Shown here piece by piece: positions 43,675 to 51,664 of a DNA stretch of 64,000 bases. Position 1 is the stretch's first letter. Each line of letters starts with the position of its first letter. The position numbers and the translations under genes were made by a program. Below the pieces are notes generated by a model, which saw nothing but the letters and a program-made list of their open reading frames with translations, did not search any database and was not told the origin of the DNA. Source of the DNA: JAFIFT01 sp020051095 (GTDB taxonomy: Bacteria; Pseudomonadota; Gammaproteobacteria; Legionellales; Legionellaceae); the NCBI RefSeq assembly GCF_964199965.1, contig NZ_CAXMZT010000014.1, positions 17,813 to 81,812 of the forward strand. Reading direction: 5' to 3'.

Positions 43675-44732
43675 AATCCCCCCTGGTAGTAGTGCAAGCC
43701 AGTATTGACTGGTAACTGATAAAGTGTATTGATATTCTCAATGGCCTGACTCGCAGCGCCTTTCCATAAATTATCCAAACAGGTAAAAAAGCAAAGGGTG
43801 CCTTTTTCGATATAAAACCCGATTTGGATGTTTGGAGAATTGACCACTGAGTTAAGGGACAGTAACGACTTATCAAACGTATCGTCCCCTTGGTTAAGCT
43901 GACCAAATTGCAAAAGTGGATAATCCTGATAGGCTTGCTGAAAAACCTCATTAATAACCTGTGCGATTAAGGTATCCTTGATCCATTTCTGGTTAGCTTG
44001 ACAGTAAATGGTCATGGCGATGCCTGATTTGATAGGAATAAGCTGAGTCACAAATGTCATTTGACAATCGTTGCCCGTTAAATCGGATAGGCATTTTTTC
44101 ATCTCGGGAAGATGCTGATGCTTACCCACTTTATATGGCATAAAATTGTCCGCGATTTCACAGAACATCAAATCGGATTTGGCTTTTCTTCCTGCGCCGG
44201 AGACCCCTGATTTAGCATCGATAATAATCGATTGTGGATCGATAATATTATTTTGTAATAAGGGTAACAAGGTGAGTAAAGCGCCCGTTGCATAACATCC
44301 TGGATTCGCTATTAACTTAGTCTGACCCAATTGAGGTTTTAAATAGGGTGACAGACCATAGGGTGCACCCTTGTTGAGGTGACTGAGTTGATGCGAAAGC
44401 CCATACCATTGCTGCAGTTGGTCTGTTGATAGTCGAAACGCGCCACTCAAATCAATAATCGATAAATTGCTGTCTTTCAACTGGTCAACGACCTCGATAG
44501 AAACATCGGCAGGTGTGGCCAATAACAACACATCCATCGAATCGGCCACTTCTTTGAATTGATTTAACGAATAAACGGGAACACCTTGGCATGCAGGGTT
44601 ATTCAACGAGAGTGGCTCTTTTGCCAAAATCGCACTTACCGCAAGATTAGGGTGACTAGCAATAAGCTTCAACAAGACTTGGCCAACATAGCCATTAATA
44701 CCGGCGACACAACATTGAATCTGATCTGACAT
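43671..44732 (-). CDS. argC: N-acetyl-gamma-glutamyl-phosphate reductase
   Basis: ArgC reduces acetylglutamyl phosphate to the semialdehyde with NADPH. The N-terminal dinucleotide motif is GINGYVGQ, and the catalytic cysteine is C146 in NPGCYAT. A conserved histidine lies in GKHQHLPE. Length (353 aa) is normal. It is the first gene of the operon, divergent from argR, and its start lies next to two ARG-box-like palindromes. Confidence 0.96.
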   Translation of the reverse strand: MSDQIQCCVAGINGYVGQVLLKLIASHPNLAVSAILAKEPLSLNNPACQGVPVYSLNQFKEVADSMDVLLLATPADVSIEVVDQLKDSNLSIIDLSGAFRLSTDQLQQWYGLSHQLSHLNKGAPYGLSPYLKPQLGQTKLIANPGCYATGALLTLLPLLQNNIIDPQSIIIDAKSGVSGAGRKAKSDLMFCEIADNFMPYKVGKHQHLPEMKKCLSDLTGNDCQMTFVTQLIPIKSGIAMTIYCQANQKWIKDTLIAQVINEVFQQAYQDYPLLQFGQLNQGDDTFDKSLLSLNSVVNSPNIQIGFYIEKGTLCFFTCLDNLWKGAASQAIENINTLYQLPVNTGLHYYQGGL

Positions 44733-44760
44733 GAATATATACTCGTCTTTTATATACTAT

Positions 44761-44798
44761 AATGCATATTTATGCGATGTATTGAATATTAATACATT
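44761..44798. promoter_or_regulatory. Pair of ARG boxes, argC side
   Basis: Two 18-bp palindromes lie at 44761-44778 (core TGCATATTTATGCG) and 44781-44798 (core TGAATATTAATACA). They are spaced 20 bp centre to centre and lie 29-66 bp from the argC ATG. They match the ArgR consensus TGAAT-w4-ATTCA with one or two differences per half. Repression of the argC operon by arginine-bound ArgR is inferred. Confidence 0.82.
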
Positions 44799-44830
44799 TA
44801 TGCTTTTTTTGTCAACACATTTACATAAAT

Positions 44831-44868
44831 ATTGATAAATTAATCACAAAAATACATAATTATTCATA
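44831..44868. promoter_or_regulatory. Pair of ARG boxes, argR side
   Basis: Two further 18-bp palindromes lie at 44831-44848 (core TGATAAATTAATCA) and 44851-44868 (core TACATAATTATTCA), again 20 bp apart centre to centre. The argR ATG is 25 bp beyond. This suggests argR autoregulation through its own pair, separate from the argC pair. Confidence 0.8.
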
Positions 44869-44893
44869 TCATGCTGTAAAACTAGGAGAGTTT

Positions 44894-45361
44894 ATGCCCC
44901 ATATACAACAACCTTCCCATTCGGGATCGATAAGTGATGATTTAAGATCGTTGCTATCCGAAGGAAAAGTGACAACGCAAGAAGATATCTGCCTTGCATT
45001 AGAAAAATTAGGTCATGCTGTCAATCAATCGAAAATATCCCGATTGTTACGTAAAGTAGGTGCAGTAAAATCAAAAAATGAATTAGGAGAAATTGTCTAT
45101 CGCTTACCCATGGAGCCGGCTCCCCCAACCCTCGATAGCCAATTGTCGTCTCTATTAATCGATGTCATTGCCAATGAAACAACCATCATTATCACCACGA
45201 GTCCGGGATCCGCACAACTGATTGCTCGCATTCTCGATTATCACAAAAGCAAACTTGATATTTTAGGAACCATTGCCGGTGATGACACCCTTTTTGTCGC
45301 CCCCAGACAAATTGCAACTATCGACGAGGTCGTCAAACATATCCGGGAATTGTTGTTTTAA
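44894..45361 (+). CDS. argR: Arginine repressor
   Basis: ArgR is a hexameric repressor with an N-terminal winged helix-turn-helix domain (about residues 10-70, GKVTTQEDICLALEKLG then KISRLLRKVGA) and a C-terminal oligomerisation/arginine-binding domain (about 85-155). GDDTLFVAP, near the C terminus, is the arginine-pocket signature, with the aspartate pair contacting the ligand in relatives. AGGAGAG precedes the ATG. It is transcribed divergently from the operon it is predicted to control. Confidence 0.96.
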   Translation: MPHIQQPSHSGSISDDLRSLLSEGKVTTQEDICLALEKLGHAVNQSKISRLLRKVGAVKSKNELGEIVYRLPMEPAPPTLDSQLSSLLIDVIANETTIIITTSPGSAQLIARILDYHKSKLDILGTIAGDDTLFVAPRQIATIDEVVKHIRELLF

Positions 45362-45417
45362 AGTCGATGACACTTTGTTTGAATCGAGGACACCTCCGCC
45401 AAGCGAGCAAAACCCGA

Positions 45418-45584
45418 ATATCCACAGAGTCATCCACAGGGTTATACACAGATTTTGGGGATAAAATTTAGTGTTGATGAGGGGTTGACATTTATAAAAC
45501 CCTTATATTTCATGGGCGCTATTGATAGCCAGGTCACTAATTGCTTGGATGTGCAAAATTATCCGCCTTTCAAAGTTATCCACA
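45418..45584. promoter_or_regulatory. Cluster of DnaA-box-like 9-mers
   Basis: Four sites in one orientation are seen: ATATCCACA (45418-45426, one mismatch), TCATCCACA (45430-45438, one mismatch), TTATACACA (45442-45450, fits TTATNCACA) and a perfect TTATCCACA (45576-45584). The first three are spaced 12 bp apart. The 305-bp gap 45362-45666 holds no gene; the interval 45470-45550 is AT-rich. Gene direction is arg operon to the left on the minus strand and mutS/tamAB to the right on the plus strand. It could be a secondary DnaA-binding or titration locus; a replication origin cannot be claimed from this alone. Confidence 0.5.
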
Positions 45585-45666
45585 GGCTGAGAATTCTGAC
45601 ATTTATTGGACTTGCTGGGTAATATACCCAAGTTAAGGAGAAAGAAAAATCGGTTTAATTATTTAA

Positions 45667-47199
45667 TTATCCAACTGGATTTTCCTTACTTTGTGAAAGA
45701 GAACGTCCAGCTTTATCAATTAGGGGTTGTGGTGGATCTTTGCTGGGGAAAAGGTCATCAAATTTAATCATATGCTCTCGTTTCATCACTTCTTTTCGAT
45801 GCCTTGTAAGATGGAATTTTTTAAAGATAAAATAAGGCACAAAAAAGCTGACTGTCCCTATTGCAAAAGATAATTTGAAGATGGGATCTTTATTAAACAC
45901 TAACAGTATTAATGACACAACCATTAAACCGATAGCAATCATTCCTGTATGCGGTGAGCCGGGTGTCACAAATGCAAGATCACTGACTGAATAGCCTTGT
46001 GCTTTCAGGCGCTTTCGGAAATTAATTTGTGCCCAACACAGCGAGATCCAGCATAGCATGCCAGTAAAACCCGACACTAGCAGCAAAGCGATATATAACT
46101 TACTTTGCCCGAAAAAATAAGCAAACGCTAATGTTGCCCATATGGCTGACAAGGTAACAAATACAGCATTTCGTGGAATCCCTAAATGATCAAATTTAGC
46201 AACCCATTCCGGCGCCATGCCTTCTCGGCCAAGCGCATTTAACGATCGTACTGTTCCATAAAGCCCAGAATTCGCACAAGAAAGTGTCGCTGTCAACGTC
46301 ACAAAGCTGGTGATAGCACCGGCCCATTTTAAGCCATAAAAATTCAACGCATCGGCAAAAACAGAATTATCTAAATTGGCTTTCTGCCAAGGGAAAATCA
46401 GCACTAGACAAAACACAGGGACAATGTAGATAAATAGAATTCGGAAGGTCACAGCGCGTATTGCATGGGGAATCATTTTTTGGGGATTTGTCGATTCGCC
46501 AGCGGCAAGTCCGATGATTTCTGAGCCTTGGTAATTAACCAATAACAATACCATGCCCGTGAGCAAAGCCATCCCGCCATTCGGTAATAGCCCACCATCA
46601 CTTAACAGAAATTTAGTGCCCAAAATTTGACTAGGCTGAGGACCATGGATGATGCCAAAAAATATCATGATTGAAATAAAAACAAACCCCATCAAAGCGA
46701 CAATTTTTATCAGTGCTAGCCAAAACTCAATTTCGCCAAAGGCTTCCACTTTCGCCAAGTTGAAATAGGTAATCAGCAAGCCAAAGCCAATCGCCCATAT
46801 ATAGCCATTGACACCGGTAAACATTTCCATGATGATGCCACCGGCAACGCATTCCGCGGGAATATACGCGACCCAACTTAGCCAATAAGACCACCCAACA
46901 CCACAAGCGACTTGGGGTGAAATAAAATCAGCACTATAAGCAATAAATGAACCTGAAATGGGAATGGCAACAGCCAACTCCCCAAGGCATAACATGGTTA
47001 AATAGATAATAATTCCGCCAAGGAAGTAGGCCAAAAACACAGCAGGGCCGACTAAATGAATTATTTCACCTGTACCCAGAAAATAACCTGAGCCAATGAT
47101 ACCACCTAGTGCTATCAATTGGACATGTCTTTCTTTTAAAGATCGATGGAAACCGCCATCACGGACCATTTTGGGTCTGATTGGGTTGGATGCTCTCAC
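45667..47199 (-). CDS. Amino-acid permease (APC superfamily)
   Basis: The protein has about 12 TM segments. The first helix is preceded by LKERHVQLIALGGIIGSG, the amino-acid transporter (AAT) signature, and NYQGSEIIGLAAGES in helix 6 matches the family. At 510 aa it is slightly long because of a charged C-terminal tail. It is an H+-coupled amino-acid importer; the substrate cannot be assigned. The GTG at 47199 lacks a clear ribosome site, and the ATG 30 bp further in (MVRDGG) is an alternative start. It lies near argR but has no ARG-box match visible just upstream. Confidence 0.9.
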   Translation of the reverse strand: MRASNPIRPKMVRDGGFHRSLKERHVQLIALGGIIGSGYFLGTGEIIHLVGPAVFLAYFLGGIIIYLTMLCLGELAVAIPISGSFIAYSADFISPQVACGVGWSYWLSWVAYIPAECVAGGIIMEMFTGVNGYIWAIGFGLLITYFNLAKVEAFGEIEFWLALIKIVALMGFVFISIMIFFGIIHGPQPSQILGTKFLLSDGGLLPNGGMALLTGMVLLLVNYQGSEIIGLAAGESTNPQKMIPHAIRAVTFRILFIYIVPVFCLVLIFPWQKANLDNSVFADALNFYGLKWAGAITSFVTLTATLSCANSGLYGTVRSLNALGREGMAPEWVAKFDHLGIPRNAVFVTLSAIWATLAFAYFFGQSKLYIALLLVSGFTGMLCWISLCWAQINFRKRLKAQGYSVSDLAFVTPGSPHTGMIAIGLMVVSLILLVFNKDPIFKLSFAIGTVSFFVPYFIFKKFHLTRHRKEVMKREHMIKFDDLFPSKDPPQPLIDKAGRSLSQSKENPVG

Positions 47200-47326
47200 T
47201 AGGGTTTAACCGAAAGGTGGTAAGATAGAGAAATAATACCCTTTTCTTCGCTTTTTTAAAAGCAATTTTTTTATGTGGGAAAAAAAATACCCGAACGCCT
47301 ATGACGACGATTAGGGGTTTGTTAAA

Positions 47327-49906
47327 ATGGCCAACAAAATAACAACAACATTGGCAATGAATCAATCGCACACCCCCATGATGCAACAATATTGGCGCAT
47401 CAAAGAACAATATCCCCATATGCTGCTTTTCTACCGCATGGGTGATTTCTATGAGCTATTCTATGAAGATGCTAAACGTGGTGCAGCACTGCTAGATCTC
47501 ACGCTGACCCATCGTGGGCAGTCAGCTGGCTCGCCGATTCCCATGGCTGGCGTGCCTTTCCATGCTGTTGATAATTATCTCGCCAGGCTCATTAAAAAAG
47601 GAGAGTCGGTTGCCATTTGCGAACAAATTGGCGACCCAAGCAGCTGCAAAGGCCCCGTCGAGCGCCAAGTCACACGCATTATTACCCCGGGAACAGTAAC
47701 CGATGAAGCATTGCTTGATGCAAGACAAGACAATATCCTCCTGGCCCTCCACCAACATAAAAATACCATCGGCCTTGCTTGGATTGATTTAAGCGTTGGA
47801 CACATCCATGTTATGCAGTTAAATGAACCCTCCACACTGATTGCTGAGCTAACCAAACTTCATCCAGCGGAAATTCTCTATGCCGAGAATCAAACACCAC
47901 CGGATACGATAAAGCCCTTCATCAGCAAAGGTTGTCCGGCCTGGGATTTTACCCAGCAGCAAGCACACCATTGGCTTAAACACCAATTCAAGACCATCGA
48001 TATGCAGGCATTAGGCCTAATGAACGTGCCATCCGCACTACCAGCAATTGGTGGACTTCTCGCTTATCTACACACCACGCAAAAGCAGCATCTCCCTCAC
48101 ATCAAACATATTTCCGTTGAGCAAAGCGATGACTACCTGCAACTCGATGCCGCCACTCAACGACACCTTGAATTATTCAATAATGCCAATGGCGAACGTA
48201 AACATACCTTATTATCCATCATTGACAAAACGGTCTCAGCCATGGGAACAAGGTGTATGCAACGATGGCTAAAACGGCCACTACGGGATCACCAAGCAAT
48301 TCTGAAACGTCAACACTGCATCCGCGAACTATTGCAACGGCAAGTCGATGGGGAAATTCGGGATGCCTTAGAAGGTTTTGCCGATATCGAACGAATTGTT
48401 TCTCGCGTTGGCCTACGCTCAGCAACCCCCAGAGATTTGGTCAAGCTAAATGACAGCTTATTAAAGCTGCCTTCGATTAAAAATCTTCTCAGCCAGAGCC
48501 AATCGCCTCATCTCCTAGCACTGAAAGACACAATATATATCCAAACTGAATTAACGGATATCTTAAGCAGCGCTTTAGTGGAAAACCCACCCATGGTCAT
48601 TCGCGATGGCGGTTTCATTGCTGAAGGGTTTGACCAAGAGTTTGATGAGCTAAAAGCGTTAAGTACGAATGCCAACGATAAGCTCGCTGAACTTGAGAAA
48701 CAAGAACGAGCGGCAACCGGGCTTAGCACGTTAAAGATTGGCTATAATCGTGTGTCGGGTTTTTATATCGAATTGTCGCGTTCGCAAGCAGAAAAGGCGC
48801 CTACTCATTACATTCGCAAACAAACCTTGAAAAATGCTGAGCGCTTTATCACGCCGGAATTGAAGACCTTTGAAGAACAGGTGCTGGCAGCGCAAGTCAA
48901 AGCCCTCGCTCGTGAAAAATGGTTGTATGACCATTTGTTAGATGCAATCGCGGCACATCTCCATGAACTTATCGACACAGCCAAGGCGCTGGCTCAGTTG
49001 GATTGTCTGGCAAATTTAGCTTACATCAGCCAAGAATACCAATGGTCTGCCCCTTGCTTTTCTAAACAAATCGGCATCCACATTCAACAAGGAAGACACC
49101 CTGTTATTGAATCAATTGTTCAAGAACAATTCATTGCCAATGATTTACATTTAAGCCAAGACCAATCAATGCTCCTCATTACTGGGCCCAATATGGGTGG
49201 CAAATCCACTTATATGCGACAAACCGCATTGATTGTTATCCTTGCTCACATCGGCTGCTATGTGCCAGCCAAACAAGCGACGATTGGGCCTATTGATAAG
49301 TTATTTACGCGAATCGGTGCGCATGACGATCTCGCCAGTGGGCGTTCGACGTTTATGGTGGAAATGAGTGAAACAGCACACATTCTTCGCCAGGCAACGG
49401 ATTCAAGCTTGGTGCTCATTGATGAAATTGGTCGTGGTACCAGTACCCATGATGGTATGGCGTTAGCGTGGGCAACTTGTGTCTATCTTGCTAACCATAT
49501 TAAGGCATTAACCTTATTTTCAACACACTATTTTGAACTGACCCATCTTCCCGAACAATTTGAGCGCATTCGCAATGCTCACTTACAAGCAACGATGACC
49601 AATAATCGAATTGTCTTTCTCTACCAAGTACTAGACGGTGCCGCCAGCCGAAGCTATGGTCTTGAAGTGGCGCAACTTGCTGGGATTCCATCGGCTGTTT
49701 TGCAAATGGCACAGCATCAGTTAAATCAGATGGAATTGATGGAACAACAACCCCCTATCCCCTCTTCCACCGTATTGCCAATTACTCATACTCACTCAAC
49801 GAAACTGTTCTCACGCATAGAAGGAATTGATACCGATAACTTAACCCCCAAACAAGCGTTGGAAATTCTCTATGAATTAAAAGATTATGCTAAGGAGTTA
49901 TCCTAG
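47327..49906 (+). CDS. mutS: DNA mismatch repair protein MutS
   Basis: MutS recognises mismatches and starts repair with MutL. The N-terminal mismatch-contact motif is YRMGDFYELF near residue 32. The Walker A site is TGPNMGGKST near residue 620, and the ABC-type Walker B region is LVLIDEIGRGTSTHDG. Length (859 aa) is normal. AGGGG precedes the ATG. It begins a rightward run of genes continuing with tamA, tamB and hemB. Confidence 0.97.
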   Translation: MANKITTTLAMNQSHTPMMQQYWRIKEQYPHMLLFYRMGDFYELFYEDAKRGAALLDLTLTHRGQSAGSPIPMAGVPFHAVDNYLARLIKKGESVAICEQIGDPSSCKGPVERQVTRIITPGTVTDEALLDARQDNILLALHQHKNTIGLAWIDLSVGHIHVMQLNEPSTLIAELTKLHPAEILYAENQTPPDTIKPFISKGCPAWDFTQQQAHHWLKHQFKTIDMQALGLMNVPSALPAIGGLLAYLHTTQKQHLPHIKHISVEQSDDYLQLDAATQRHLELFNNANGERKHTLLSIIDKTVSAMGTRCMQRWLKRPLRDHQAILKRQHCIRELLQRQVDGEIRDALEGFADIERIVSRVGLRSATPRDLVKLNDSLLKLPSIKNLLSQSQSPHLLALKDTIYIQTELTDILSSALVENPPMVIRDGGFIAEGFDQEFDELKALSTNANDKLAELEKQERAATGLSTLKIGYNRVSGFYIELSRSQAEKAPTHYIRKQTLKNAERFITPELKTFEEQVLAAQVKALAREKWLYDHLLDAIAAHLHELIDTAKALAQLDCLANLAYISQEYQWSAPCFSKQIGIHIQQGRHPVIESIVQEQFIANDLHLSQDQSMLLITGPNMGGKSTYMRQTALIVILAHIGCYVPAKQATIGPIDKLFTRIGAHDDLASGRSTFMVEMSETAHILRQATDSSLVLIDEIGRGTSTHDGMALAWATCVYLANHIKALTLFSTHYFELTHLPEQFERIRNAHLQATMTNNRIVFLYQVLDGAASRSYGLEVAQLAGIPSAVLQMAQHQLNQMELMEQQPPIPSSTVLPITHTHSTKLFSRIEGIDTDNLTPKQALEILYELKDYAKELS

Positions 49907-49957
49907 ACCTGCAACTGGCTTAAACGTTGACAATTGTAGGCATTTTCAAGCACACTC

Positions 49958-51664
49958 ATGATAATGAAAACTCACTTAATCCGCGGCATTGTCCTCAGCT
50001 TGCTGGTGTCGACTGCTGCGCTAGGTAAAACAACAATCAACATCCGTGGGGTTAGTGATTCACTATTAACCAACGTCAACTCACGCCTAAATGAATATAA
50101 TGAAAAGAAGCCACTTAACAGCCAAAGTGATAAAACCATTATCGAACAAGTTAAGTTAGCCCTTTCCCCGTATGGCTATTTTTCACCTGAGATAAAACTG
50201 TTTCGCAATGCATCAAACTTTCCCAGCACCATCAGCATTGCCAAAGGACAGCCAACCCGTATTAGCCAGCTGGATATTAAAGTGATTGGCCCAGGACGAG
50301 AGAACCCCCAAATCGTCAAAGCCTTGTTAGATTTACCGATTCAACGTGGACAAATATTTAATAGTGAATCCTATGAAGACGCCAAAAAAGCCCTCTTTGA
50401 CGCAGCAGAACATGAAGGGTATCTAAAAAGCCGCTTTGAAACATCGATTGTCTTAGTGGATAAAAGATCATACTCAGCAAGCATCACCTTGCTTTTTAAC
50501 ACTAATAAACAATACTTCTTCGGAAAAGTACATTTTAATAAAACTCGGCTTTCCCCGCATCTTCTGCACCGCTTCATCCCATTCCAATTTGCAATGCCTT
50601 ATCGAACCGATAAAATTATTACCTTGAATAACGATTTATCCGGGAGCGGTTATTTTAAACATGTCAATGTGAAGCCACATATTAATAGTCAGACCTATGT
50701 CCCTATTTCAGTCCATTTAGACCCTGTTTCACGATATAACTATACGTTGGGTGTTGGTTATGGCACCGACACAGGTCCAAGAGGTCGCGCCGGGTTAAGC
50801 ATTGTGCCGCTGAATGAATACGGTCATAAATTCAATCTCATTGCCCAAGGTTCGATGACTCAAAATGCGTTACAAGCCCAATATGTCATACCCGGCTTCA
50901 ACCCCGTGACAGACGAATACGATTTGACAGTAACTGCCGGCGACCAAGATTTTAGCAGTGGGTATAGCAACAGTGTCTTACTGACCGCCGCTGCTCGCCA
51001 TCACAAAAAGCACTTTCAACGCATCTTATCACTCAACGCCTTATATGAGCGCTACAATTATAACAACCTAAACCTTCCTAGAACGGAGTCAGGCACCTTT
51101 TTCCCACGCGGTTTGCTAAGTTGGCATCACGGAGAAGGCGAGCTGTTTTCTAAAAATGGGTATAACGTTACCTTTACCGCGCTAGCAGCCTCCAGGCGCG
51201 TGCTCTCAAAAAATGACCTAGGCCAGGTCGATGGTGATTTAAAAGTCGCCGTGACCTCCAATTTTCTTCGCGTTCGCTTATTTGCTCATACCATCCAAGG
51301 TATTACGCTTACCAACAATATCAATAATGTTCCTTTGTCGTTAGCATTTTTATTGGGTGGCGCCGATAACTTAAAAGGCTATGGTTACAATAGCATTGGC
51401 CCAGGGAAACAAGTTGAGTTTTATGGCATCGAATTGCAAAAGGAGATGAAAGATGACTGGTATCTTATTGGTTTTGTCGATGCGGGTGATGTGTATAACC
51501 CCCTGCCAAGATTGATGAAATATGATGCAGGCGCCGGGATAATGTGGGTATCGCCCGTTGGCCCCATCAAAGTGGGACTAGCCCAAGCGGTGAATAGCAA
51601 CTTTCAACGAGTGAGAGGGAGAAATCCTCGATTAGTCATCAGCATGGGGCCCGATCTAGCATGA
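49958..51664 (+). CDS. tamA: Outer-membrane translocation and assembly protein TamA
   Basis: A signal peptide (about residues 1-22) is followed by three POTRA-like segments (about 25-260) and a C-terminal 16-strand Omp85-type barrel. The final strand contains GPIKVGLAQAV and ends VISMGPDLA. YGTDTGPRGRAGLSI and LLGGADNLKGYGYNS (the R/K-G-Y motif before the pore) are typical of TamA. Length is 568 aa. It pairs with TamB to move autotransporters or lipids between membranes. Its stop overlaps tamB as ATGA. Confidence 0.93.
   Translation: MIMKTHLIRGIVLSLLVSTAALGKTTINIRGVSDSLLTNVNSRLNEYNEKKPLNSQSDKTIIEQVKLALSPYGYFSPEIKLFRNASNFPSTISIAKGQPTRISQLDIKVIGPGRENPQIVKALLDLPIQRGQIFNSESYEDAKKALFDAAEHEGYLKSRFETSIVLVDKRSYSASITLLFNTNKQYFFGKVHFNKTRLSPHLLHRFIPFQFAMPYRTDKIITLNNDLSGSGYFKHVNVKPHINSQTYVPISVHLDPVSRYNYTLGVGYGTDTGPRGRAGLSIVPLNEYGHKFNLIAQGSMTQNALQAQYVIPGFNPVTDEYDLTVTAGDQDFSSGYSNSVLLTAAARHHKKHFQRILSLNALYERYNYNNLNLPRTESGTFFPRGLLSWHHGEGELFSKNGYNVTFTALAASRRVLSKNDLGQVDGDLKVAVTSNFLRVRLFAHTIQGITLTNNINNVPLSLAFLLGGADNLKGYGYNSIGPGKQVEFYGIELQKEMKDDWYLIGFVDAGDVYNPLPRLMKYDAGAGIMWVSPVGPIKVGLAQAVNSNFQRVRGRNPRLVISMGPDLA

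Noticed and set aside
45418..45584. Chromosomal origin of replication
   Set aside because: DnaA-box-like sites are present, but no dnaA, dnaN, gidA or rpmH neighbourhood is seen and skew cannot be measured from this window. It is listed only as a DnaA-box-like cluster.
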